Shown piece after piece: positions 35,378 through 45,831 of a stretch of 64,000 nt of DNA. The DNA comes from Aphrophora alni (lineage: Eukaryota > Arthropoda > Insecta > Hemiptera > Aphrophoridae), in contig OY740770.1 in NCBI GenBank assembly GCA_963513935.1, forward strand, positions 88,385,267-88,449,266, given 5' to 3'. A model generated the notes under the pieces. It ran no database searches. It was not told the origin of the DNA and saw only the letters and a program-made list of their open reading frames with translations. Both the position numbers and the translations under genes were made by a program. Numbering within the stretch: position 1 is the stretch's first letter; every line of letters begins with the position of its first letter.

Positions 35378-36207
35378 TATATATATAGGGCATGTTAATA
35401 GTGGAGGTGTTTGTAAATGTACATTATAAATTTTAAAACTAAAAAAACCAACATTTTAATGGGTAAAAACACATTCTAGATCACCTATTGTACCAAACAT
35501 TTCAGTATAATTCGCATCATTTTTCCTTAAATATAAAAATTCATAACTTGCTTAATAGTCAGATATCAAAGTTAAAATTTTTACCCCACTTTGGCATCAC
35601 ATAGGTCTACATAATGTGCAAAAATGGGGACTTTTCATCCAGTCCCACCAAAGATATTGAACCTCAAAATTCCAAAAATTTCAAAAAAATGAAATTTTAA
35701 AAATTCATAAAAAAATAAGGACAACATTGCTGAAGCTCAAATTCAATTCTCAGTAAGTACTTTACGTTATCTAGCTACAAAAAAAATTGTAACTCTGATA
35801 AATCATTCCTTCATGGTTTTTTGTAGTCTTAAAAATTGGAATTACTGAATTCTAATCACTATACTTTGAAGAATATTTTGAGGTGTAAATAATGAATATA
35901 TGGTTTAATGTGTAGGAACCAATGTTGTAGAGCAGAAAATTCTGAAAAAAATGGTACAATTTGCAATGTTGTAGCACTAACCCAGCCTGAGATAATCAAT
36001 TTATCGCTAATGCTTTCAAAGCCAAAAAACGTCGCACGCTCCAGAACAAAAATGGCCGCCACACATAAACGATGTGAGATAAAAAATTTTTTTTTACTGT
36101 TTTGAACTTCTGTTATGTTTGGTAAAAACATATAAAATTGTTAATCTTTTTTAAAACATTCAAGCAACCAACTTATTTTTTTTGGATCACTTCATATGGA
36201 TTGACCC
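35378..36207 (-). repeat. Right terminal inverted repeat of the long-TIR element
   Basis: Inverted copy of 31311-32138, ending in ATGGATTGACCC at 36207. Differences from the left arm are scattered substitutions and small indels in A/T runs. It is followed by the second ATTT of the target duplication. Confidence 0.9.
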
Positions 36208-36567
36208 ATTTGTAAAAATTACGACCCGCCCTTTGTAAAATTCTGAGAACTTGTCGACAAAAGACGGACACGCTCTGTCTTTTTGTTTATCTTTCCGCCA
36301 TTGTGAATAGAGGCCAGTGTCTCTTCGGCTAAGCTCAAGGTTGGACCGTTATTACCATACTCAATCTCGTATATTTTACGAAAGAATAGTGTTTACAAAA
36401 GTTTTAACTATTAAGTGTTTGAATATTTTTTTGTAAATTATTTTTTTTATTCTTTTTTTTATAGGTATTGTTAGTTTTTTAGTGTTGTAAATAGGTTATT
36501 GTGTAAATAGTGATTTTAGAGTTCAAAGTGTTTGATTTAGCTACCAAGTGTATATTTGAATGATAAA

Positions 36568-38554
36568 ATGAATGACAGAGAGTACGAGCACATGAATAAC
36601 GATATTAGAGCTCTACTTGAAAAGACATTATTAGACATTGATGATCCTGACGACATCAGTCATGAAGAAGTTGACGTGGATAGTATTGAAGAGGATATTG
36701 TAGAAAATACAGACGACAGTGACGATGACCCTAACTTTGAAGTTGAAGATGAAGAATGAGAATCAAGCGAGTCGGACAATGAAACTACGGAAAGTTCTCC
36801 TAAAAGGAAAAGAAAACGAATTGCCACTTCAACTCCGAGGAGAGTATTTAATCCACCACTAAATACATCAGTTTCTCTGATTGAACCATCCAGTTCACAA
36901 GTTACTCCTCTCATTACGCAAGTAGACCAACTTCCATGTACAAGTACCAGCCCTACACAACAGTCAACTCCTTCTGTTAGATAGATCCAACATATCAGTT
37001 CAACCTCCCCCAGATCTTCCCATTATCTTTCTTCGAAATCGAGTTATTAGATCTACTAATGGACACATTTGGATTTCACAGCCTGGGCCTCAAAACGTCA
37101 GAACTGCTGCAAGAAATATAGTTCTCTCAAAAAGGGATGTGGAATGAACTGCTCGAAATTCAATCACCCCAGATGAATGTTTCCTTGAAATATTCGACGA
37201 AACGATGTGGAACAGAATCATTCAACATACTAATGAGGAAATACATCAGATAAGAGTCAACTACAATACACGAACATCTTACATAGGCCCGATTGGCTTG
37301 GAAAAAATGAAGGCGTTCCTTGCAGTTTTAGTAAACAGTGCTGTACGCAAAGACAATCATTTGGTGGTCAGAGAACTGTTTGACTCTGAATATAGTGGAA
37401 CTTGCTACAAATCAATTATGTCTAGTGATCGATGTGAATTCATTGTCATGCCTGAGATTTGACGATAGAGAATCAAGGGTTGAACGCAAAAACGGACCCT
37501 TTTGCGCCCATAAGAGAATTGTGGGATGCTTTTTCATTAAATTGCCGTTCTAAATTCAAACCAGGGACATATGTAACTGTTGACGAACAATTACTTGGTT
37601 TCAGAGGCAAATGCATTTTAGGATGTACATCCCAAATAAACCATCAAGATATGGGATAAAAATAGTTTTGTGCTGTGACAACACAATTAATTACATGGTT
37701 GATGGTATACCATACGTTGGTAAAAAAACCCTGACAGGAGGACTTCCTGTAGCGGAATACTTTGTCAAAGAAGTGACAAAAAGTATTCATGGTTCAAAAA
37801 GGAATGTGACTATGGACAACTGGTTTACCAGTATCAAGTTAGCAGATGATCTACAAGACACATACAAGCTAACAACATTTAGAACCACCATACTGAATAG
37901 GAAAGGAGTACCAAAAGAGCTGGCAAACAGTAAAAATAAACCAGTTCAAAGTTCCATGTTTCTGTTTGATAGGGAAAAAACTTTGGTATCATTCAAAACT
38001 AAAACTACCAAAGTTGTAGTCATACTATCTACTATGCACATAGTTATGGGGTTAAATCCAGATACTAAAAAGCCTAATATAATACATGCCTACAATGAAA
38101 CTAAAGGAGCTGTAGACACTTTGGACAAAATGTGTAATGTTATGTCTTGTAGCAGGAAGACCAGGCGCTGGCCCTTATATGCGTATTTTACGGCATGATG
38201 AACATTGCTTATGTCAATTCATATGTCATTTATTGTATGAACAACCTGCGGCAAGGCTCTCAGCCTTGGAATAGGAAACAGTTTATGAAACAACTGGCTA
38301 AGAATTTATCAAAACCACACAAGGAATCACGCCTTCAAATACCAACACTGAAGCGAAACGTGAGGGTTTTGATTTCTTAGTCTCTGGGAATTCCGATAAA
38401 TCCAACACCTCCACAACAACCAGGCACAAGAAAAATGTGTTTTTATTACCCTTCTGCCCAACGGAAGATGACCACAAATTATTGCAGTCATTGCAACAAT
38501 CCGATCTGTGGACAACACCGTGCGATGAGCTGCAAGGAATGTGATTCTCAGTGA
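36568..38554 (+). pseudogene. piggyBac transposase, broken
   Basis: Degenerate piggyBac transposase. The N terminus is acidic (starting MNDREYEHMNNDI) and runs to an in-frame TGA at 36757. It continues as a Ser/Thr-rich linker with a basic PKRKRKR patch. The core follows in several frames. The first catalytic Asp is in TYVTVDEQLLGFRGKC (codon 37582-37584), the second in VTMDNWFTS (37815-37817), and the third region is KGAVDTLD (38115-38126). The end carries the Cys/His-rich domain CSHCNNPICGQH...CKEC, with stop at 38552-38554. Lesions visible: stops near 36757, 36983, 37145 and 37460, and a frameshift between the first and second Asp. It is therefore inactive. The family's usual length is about 550-600 aa, which fits. 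Confidence 0.92.
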
Positions 38555-38969
38555 AAACAGGACTCTAATTTTGGTATTTTTGACATTCTACCTAATGAAC
38601 TTATTGTAAATCATTTTTCTCTTTTTATATAAAGTAAACACTTAAAAATGAAGTATTTTATGAATATCCGATTAATTTTTCCAATAAAATAATATTTAGA
38701 TTTTTTCCCCCAGATTAATTATTTTTTTTAAACGCACTTGTCAGTAGTGGTGGTAAAAAAAATAAATTTTTTTTAGAGTTAAAATATGTAGGAATTCATT
38801 GTTAAATATTTTTATAAACACTTAAAAACAATAAAGGATTTAATATAAAAAATAGTCAACACTAAAGTAAAGTTAAAAAAAATAATAGAAATAAAAACAG
38901 AATGTAGTATAATTTACGAATGAAAAGTGATCACGTAACAATGAACTAAGAAAAGTAATCTAGGGTTAA

Positions 38970-39665
38970 GTGAGTAGATTATAGATTATCGATCAGACTA
39001 ATTGTGCTTGTGTAAAACAACTTTTGGCAATAACTTTACTTTGCTGTGAAATAAGAATGTTACGAAATAAGTAACCTATAAAATAATAAAATTTTACTTA
39101 ACTTTTCTGTTTCATCAACGACAGGTTTGTTTAGGTAAGGAACTTTTATTTTAATACAATTCAATATTATTTTCATGAAATGCTGTTTTTATACGATATT
39201 AAATTATAAAAATAATTGTTATATTTTAATAGAATCTGTTACGACGTTTAATAATAGGGCTATGCATCATATGATACGTGATACTCTCTATATTACATGT
39301 CTTTTGGGTATTTTATCTACGGATGTTATTTACTTCTCTATAGTTAAAATATAGTCCAAGTTTCGTTGATTAATATAGTCTTATAATTTGATATTTGAAT
39401 GTAATGGTTAAAAGTTCGATTTTTGTATAACATTTTATGTCGAAATTAAACAATTGAAATTAATATTTTTAATAGCCCTTAAAAATGATGGTTTTAAAAG
39501 TGAATATGAAAATTTTATTTAATCTCACAATAGGTTAAGTAAATTTTTACTGTAATATTAAACCTGCAAATTAATATATTTAAAAAAAAAAGGGATAATG
39601 TTATTATAGAGTTAAAAAGAAATTCTGCTTAATTTATTTTATTTCAGTAATAACTGTTCGTGCAT
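38970..39665. other. SMC2 intron 1, AT-rich, nothing recognised
   Basis: Follows the right TTAA of the piggyBac element. No coding remnant or tandem structure is seen. Confidence 0.6.
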
Positions 39666-40050
39666 AAAAACATATTTAAAAAGTCCATTCATATATTGAA
39701 AATATAAATGGACAATTCATATTCAATAAGTATAATATGATACTATACAAATCATTAACTTTCAGTGTATGAACATAAACACGAGTACCACCTAATAATT
39801 AAAAAAAAAAGAAAAAAAGACCATAAATTATCACAAGCAGTAGAATAATTAGGCTAAAAACATATTTAAAAAGTCCATTCATATATTGAAAATATAAATG
39901 GACAATTCATATTCAATAAGTATAATATGATACTATACAAATCATTAACTTTCAGTGTATGAACATAAACACAAGTACCACCTAATAATTAAAAAAAAAA
40001 AAAAAGAAAAAAAGACCATAAATTATCACAAGCAGTAGAATAATTAGGCT
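39666..40050. repeat. Recent tandem duplication, two copies of about 190-195 bp
   Basis: The segment starting AAAAACATATTTAAAAAGTC occurs at 39666 and again at 39856. The copies are nearly identical; they differ by one G/A (CACGAGTACC against CACAAGTACC) and by the length of an A run. Each copy contains an imperfect hairpin, GTCCATT...AATGGAC, about 30 bp long. The low divergence implies a recent event. Confidence 0.9.
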
Positions 40051-42419
40051 ATAGTTATAAATTTCAATAATAATATCACCTAACCTAATATAGCATAGTT
40101 CACAAAAAAAGATAGATAATTGATGTCTTTGTGTCTTCTAACAAAGACATTCTGTAAGAGGAACATGCTGCTACAATTACCTAAAAGTAGAAATGAAACG
40201 TTCACTTAATAAGCATAATCATATATTTTAGGCTGTATATTGATTATTAAATTTGCTTGTTTATTAAAGCTAAAATCTAAAAAAAAACTATACTTGCAAG
40301 TACTTGATGTCTGACAAGCTTGACTAGATGATACTGTATTTAACATAACAATTAGTTTTAATGTAACAGCAGACATTTCTTGTTGAAACTCCATATTCAA
40401 GGATTAAATAAAGCAATATAGCTAAAGTTTAAAAATTATTTTAAAAATATAAATAAGCTACAATTCTTTCACCTTGCAGCATCATTGGCTAAACAAAGTT
40501 GTAATCCTTGATAACAATTAGTATTGGATCTAAATCCAACAATTTTTATGTGTCTGTGTTGACATGAAATTAGTTACTCTCAAATCCTATGCTTTTTTGT
40601 CCGTTTTTATCTTGTAGACACTTCAGCTTAAAATACTTTATGTGCTTTCATTAATCTAGTCAATTTAATTCTATATCGTTCATGAAGCTTAGGACCTGCT
40701 TTCCTGTATCACTATCTCTTCAAGAAAGGGTAAAGATTAGGATTACTTTTTTATTCAAAAATAAATATTCTGCATTTTCCATGTACATGTTCTGTACACT
40801 TTGGTATCCATGTTCCTATAGATTAGACCTAGGGTGTTTAGATATGTCTTAATTGCTCCATATTTGGTAATAAATCTCAGAACGTTTTCTGGTTATGTTT
40901 CTACTCCACAGTGAAAATAGAACCTAGAGAATTTATGACTGAGTTAGTATGATTAGGCTACTTAGAGAAGCTCAGAGTTTCTCTCGTGATGCCTCTCTCC
41001 AGTGGTTAGTGTCTCTGACCTCACCCAACTTCCCCTGGTGGTTCTCGCTACAATTCTGCTTATGTCACAATCAGCAACTTGGTGATTCTGTGACAATGGG
41101 CGGAGTTTAAGATCCTTATTTTGCCATTTTTTAGCCTTCTTGTTCATCTCAAATCTTCTAAGGCACCCAACACAACTTCCATCTAGTTGAGCTCTGATAG
41201 TTTAATTTAGGTCTGGTAGTGTTCCTACAGGAGTGGAGATGAGTATTTATGCGAGCTTATGTTCTTCATCACTGACTGCCTGACATGACCATGACATGCT
41301 ATTTGAAATCAGCTACTGAAATTTGCTTATAATCCCACCCCCAATCCTACTTGATGAGCAGTTTGAGCTCCATCTTTATAAAAAACTATACAGTTATTAC
41401 ATAAAAATTGGGCTTCTTGTACAATGTTTTCCCTTTTAGATTAGAGATGGACATTTCAAAAGGTTTGAATTTACGAAAACATTCTGCATATGTAGTCATG
41501 TCATAGTCAGTGAGGGTTAATAGGATTCTTAACTGTGGATGTTGTTTGCCTTTTGTTCATGAGATTCCAGAACATTCTATTATTCTATTTCTACGGTATT
41601 TGCAAGAAGAAGAGTTATAATATGCAGAAACTTTAACATTTTTGTGTCTGTATATATAAGAACATGTCAATGGCTGTATTAGATTTGATGGAGGTTACAG
41701 TCTTTACCCATCAATAGACTGTCCAATAAGTAACTGACAATATATTAATTTGTATTGGAACAGCTAATGTTGTTGCAGATGTAAGAATGTGGACTATCAG
41801 ATCATAATTTACAAATAAAAAGACCCAGTTAAAATAATTAATGAATTTTCTTTTCCTAGAGAAGAAATTTTAATATGACTAATATCAGTCGTTTTTAATC
41901 ACTGTTTAAATTTAGAACAAGATGGAGTGGATTACACAGGTTAAAAAATATGAATGTGTTGTAAATATAGTTAAATATTATAGAGATATCTGTTTTGTAA
42001 ATATTAAATATAGAAAAATATTTATGCTTTTAAATAATAAACATGGTAAGTCTTGGATATCTTCTGTTATTATTTTTCAACCAGACATTTGGGTTAAGAA
42101 AAATTTTAATTAAATATTGCAAATTTTATTAAATTCATTCGAGAATATATACAAAGTTCTTAGTATAAAATTAAAATCATGACTTAGGGTGTAGGACAAT
42201 AGCATCTAAATCAAATTTAAATTTAGTAAAGGATGGTGTACATGTGGTGGTAAAACAACAATTTGTGACAGATATCTTTTAAAATTATTTTGAGGGAATT
42301 CAATATAGTGTAAAGGAAACCTTTGTGTAAAATTGATTAACCTTCTGTGAAATAGTGCATGAATGACAGCATCTTTCTATTTCCTATCGATAAGAAGGAA
42401 TTATATGGCTCTTAAAGTC
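40051..42419. other. SMC2 intron 1, no clear gene
   Basis: Mostly AT-rich. A slightly GC-richer block at about 40960-41400 reads on the minus strand as FYKDGAQTAHQVGLGVG in one frame, weakly reminiscent of a LINE RNase H start, with many lesions. I would not annotate it further. Confidence 0.4.
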
Positions 42420-42423
42420 AACT

Positions 42424-43110
42424 CATTCGGCAGGTGTGGACGGTATCCCTACTGTCCTTATAAAAGATTGTAAATCAGGATTGGTTAAGCCTCTGGTTCA
42501 TTTATTACATTTTTCATTTCAGACTGGTAAAATTCCAAATGATCTCAAAATTTCAAATCTACAACATCTTTATAAAAAGGGATCAAAATATCAAATTAGT
42601 AATTATAGGTCAGAGTCTACCACTGCAAACAGAATGATTTAATAGTTCCAAAATAGCATAGATTCATAAAAGGCAAGTCAACATCGATTGCATTGTTTGA
42701 TTTTTTTGGAGAAAATAATGCAGGTATTTTAACGGAAAAACCAAAATGTGTTTACTTTGATTTGTAAAGCCTTTTTGACACCTCTTTTTTGAATGAGAAA
42801 CAACTGGTAACTAAAAAGCAAGAAGCATTAACTTATATGATATACTGTTTAATAAAAATAAGATATCAGTAAACCATGTCAAAACAAATATAATGTCATT
42901 TCATACTCAATACGAATGGGAACACAATTGATTTTGTCAAACACAATTTTAAGGGTAAATATTTATAAAAATTTTAAATGGAGAACTTGTGTTGATTGCA
43001 TTTGCTCCAAACTAAAAAGTGGGTGTTTTCCATTTAAAATTGTATACAGGACTTTTAATCTACACAATCCCATGTTTATTTCTTATGCTGATGTGCATAT
43101 TGTTTTGTAA
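42424..43110 (+). pseudogene. Non-LTR retrotransposon reverse transcriptase remnant
   Basis: Decayed RT on the + strand. It includes GVDGIPTVLIKDCKSGLVKP, then LLHFSFQTGKIPNDLKISNL, LYKKGSKYQISNYRSES and, in other frames, FIKGKSTSIALFDF. These correspond to the first RT blocks of Jockey/CR1-type LINEs. After an internal deletion, the 42916-43110 segment (IYKNFKWRTCVDCICSKLKS) resembles the post-palm region of the same kind of protein. The YADD block is missing, so the remnant is dead. It lies inside SMC2 intron 1. Confidence 0.82.
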
Positions 43111-44199
43111 GGTAATTGTTAAGCCTAATCTGTAGGCCTACTATGTATACTGCGACTACAAAAATGAAAAGTGTTTACAATGTTTCACTATGGAGGTATG
43201 TTCTCCTAAGGACAAGTATTTGCTTAATTGAAACTGTTGACTCTTTTTATAGGTAGATTGTTTGTATGTAAGATGGAATGAAACACCTTTTATTACCCAT
43301 CCCATGATTCATGACTACTCCACTAAGAATAAAACCAAGATTGTCAGTACACTACTCTAAGCCTTAGGCCTATATTATTTGAAAAGAACCCTAAATATGT
43401 TAGTGCTTTACTGTACACTAACTTCGCTATAAATATTGCAAGAACAAAAAATCAAAGATATTTCTTATATAAAAAGGCTTTTTATTCCATTGTTGAGAAT
43501 ACTTCTATTTGCTTTTAAAAGTTTTATTTTGGTGTGTGTATTTATTGTTTTTGTAATAGTGATTTACTGTGTATATTTTGTATTAGTGTGAATTTAAAAA
43601 AATACATAATACAACCTGTGTTTTTAAAATTTTAATATCAAATGTTCCTTGTTATTAATTAGCATAATTTATGGGTATTTTAAGTTTAAGGTGAATTTAT
43701 TTAACTAAAATGTAATTATTCTTCTGTTTGTAATACTGTATTTATGAGAACAGACCTTGAACTACATTCTTGTAAAGTGAAAAATAAGCAATAAATATTT
43801 TAGATTTGATTCTGTAAGCAGCAAAACTTGCTTCTGCTAAGATGCTAATTTTATAAGGAGCTATACCCAGCAGGGTTTCAAGTGATATTGTAGTAATGCT
43901 TCTGAAAAACATTGAGGTTCACCAATCTTTTAAGACTAATCCAACACACAAGTCACTGGATGAATTGCTCATTTTCCTTCCAAAAGTTGTTTACAAGCCG
44001 TTAACAATCTTGTAGCCTTTTGCATACTTTTATCATAAGTTAGTCTGAGGGTTAAACTCAGCTATTTGACTTCTTATGATAGCTTAATGTGTGTTTCTTC
44101 TGAACACAATCTCACAGAATCTAGTTTAATATACTTTGTAAAAAAAACTCAAAACAATATGTACAAAAATCAGTCTAGATAAAATAATCTGTCCAAAAA
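43111..44199. other. SMC2 intron 1, nothing recognised
   Basis: AT-rich with several A/T homopolymers. It may include the 3' tail of the LINE remnant just upstream, but no boundary is visible. Confidence 0.4.
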
Positions 44200-44870
44200 A
44201 ATTGTACTAACTTTCTCACACACGCATCTACAAAACCAAAACAATAATCATTACTATCTTTCCAAAAAATGTCTGTACGACATAAGGTAAAAAAAAAAGT
44301 ATTTTTATTTATTAGCCTACTGAATTTTTCGCCATGTCTTTCTTAAGAGATAGGTACATTTTCTATAGAAGTATAGAAGGGAATTACAAAATGTTTATGA
44401 TCAATTTTTGGAATTAATACTTGTTTTTGGAAATATATTTACATATTTAAATGGAGCCTAAGGTTGATTCACTTGTGAAATCAACTTGTTTATAGCATAA
44501 AATCTGAAATTGAGTATTCAGGCCTATAATGATTTCAGTCAAGGTTTATTTTAATTTTGTATGTGAACTGTAATTTTCTTTTACTTGCTATTTGTCAAAA
44601 TGGAAACATAACTGGAAACAAATTTTAAGTTTTTAAAACATTTCTTGGGATGAGGTAAAAATATGCACACATCAATTTGATTAAGCTGTAGATTACCTCT
44701 CAGATGATATAAGGCGGGTAGACGGATAAACAACATTTGGGGTCAAAACACACTAATTTTTTGGGCTCATTGAATATACTTTAGAATGGATTTATATCTG
44801 TGAAAAACTCTATACTATTTTTTGATTCCTCACATAACTTTCTTTATAAAAGTATATGTGCGAAAGTAAA
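44200..44870. repeat. Copy of a dispersed repeat also seen near 7 kb and 22.5 kb
   Basis: The segment shares ordered landmarks with 6940-7620: an AAAAAATGTC block, a GGGCCTAAA/GGAGCCTAAGG block, and CACATAACTTTCTT near the end. Parts also recur at 1970-2320 (+), 4420-4700 and, inverted, 22480-22740. No coding capacity is seen. It is probably an old non-autonomous element; the class is unknown. Confidence 0.5.
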
Positions 44871-45681
44871 AATAAAATGATTTTAAGTTCAAGTTATACT
44901 GTAAGGGCCCAATCTTCTGCTATTTTTATTAACTTATTAAGTTGACACGCTTTGGAGTAATTTCTTTTCTTAATAATTTTGGAGCTACCATATCAAAACA
45001 CCTAATTGATTTGATTGTTTTTATTAAATTTTGCTCAAGTAGATTTTAAATACTAAAGTGTATTGTCGCCACCTCTAAAAATATTGGTTTGGGAAATCAG
45101 AAAATTAACTAAAGCTGTCATTTTAGAAGGTTAGATATATTAAAATTGGTCCAAATGATTTCAGTAGAATTTTGGTAAATGTGAAGCTTTATGACCTAAA
45201 CCATTATATTCAAAACTGCAGGTAAAATAACATTATGGTTTGTAAATCAATTTTAAATGACAAAAATTAACTCAAAATTTACTACCGGCTTTGATATTGG
45301 TTGAGGTCAGACACCTTTACATTTTACCAAAATTGATCCGTATGAATGGGTCGATTTTGAGATATGTAATATTCTAAGATAGACAGAGTGAATTGTTTAT
45401 TTTCACTTCTTGAAACATAACTATAGAAAAAAAATTGTAGAATTGATGAATTAGTGCTATTTTTTCGCACTGTGTATTTCAAAACTATTGTGTAAATCCT
45501 AGTAGAAACATAATAGATTATGATTTCATTTCTGTGCATATGTACGAGTGATAATATTTATACTTGTACAATGTTTTTGTAGTCCTTCTGTTTATTGTGT
45601 AAAATATTTTATATTGTTTGAAATTACGAAAAAAAAAATAAAAAAAAAAAAAAAAAAATAGAGTATTAATCATCTTTGCAG
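44871..45681. other. SMC2 intron 1, distal part, with a poly(A) run before exon 2
   Basis: AT-rich. It ends in an A-rich tract (about 45630-45659), then the polypyrimidine/TTTGCAG acceptor of exon 2. No other feature is seen. Confidence 0.6.
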
Positions 45682-45831
45682 GTTCGAGCAGGATCATTAC
45701 AGGAACTTGTCTATAAAAGTGGACAAGCTGGAATAACAAAAGCTAGCGTCACAATTGTTTTCGACAACAGAGATCCTTCAAAAAGTCCTCTTGGATATGA
45801 AAGGCAAAAGGACATAACAATCACTAGACAG
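45682..45831 (+). CDS. SMC2: SMC2, coding exon 2
   Basis: Second SMC2 exon, 50 codons. It is preceded by a polypyrimidine/A-rich stretch and acceptor TTTGCAG, and followed by donor GTTTGT. It begins [20 protein letters not shown] and contains the strand that follows Walker A in the SMC head ([20 protein letters not shown]), ending DITITRQ. The order and spacing are those of the SMC2 ATPase head after GIxNLxH. Phase 0 at both ends keeps the frame with exons 1 and 3. The donor departs from the GTAAGT seen at the other three exons but is an acceptable animal donor. About 15.9 kb of transposon-filled intron separates it from exon 1. Confidence 0.96.

Larger units (their letters stand above)
31311..36207 (-). 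mobile_element. 4.9-kb long-TIR DNA transposon of unassigned type, inserted in the piggyBac element
   Basis: The ends are perfect inverted copies of GGGTCAATCCATATGAAGTG. The inverted similarity continues inward for about 830 bp on each side. Directly outside both ends is ATTT (31307-31310 and 36208-36211), a 4-bp target duplication. The flanks rejoin as piggyBac sequence. Between the arms a minus-strand gene (32390-34914) encodes a zinc-finger/HTH/DDE-like protein with one frameshift. The arms differ at few positions, so this insertion is younger than its decayed piggyBac host. The 4-bp duplication and very long TIRs recall Sola-type transposons, but I could not establish the superfamily; similar proteins occur as uncharacterised multicopy genes in insects. 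Confidence 0.88.
31287..38969 (+). mobile_element. piggyBac-like DNA transposon, split by a nested insertion
   Basis: The left boundary is TTAA (31287-31290) followed by CCCTAGAACACTG. The right boundary is CTAGGG followed by TTAA (38966-38969). TTAA target duplication with CCCTAGA inverted ends is the hallmark of piggyBac elements. The element body is 31291-38965 and contains a decayed piggyBac transposase on the + strand (36568-38554). Only 20 bp from its left end it is interrupted by a 4.9-kb unrelated element (31311-36207) flanked by ATTT. Removing that insert leaves about 2.8 kb, a normal piggyBac size. The whole composite lies in SMC2 intron 1, in the same orientation as SMC2. Confidence 0.9.

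Noticed and set aside
40962..41400. LINE RNase H fragment on the minus strand
   Set aside because: Only one short motif (FYKDGAQTAH) with several lesions; too weak to annotate.
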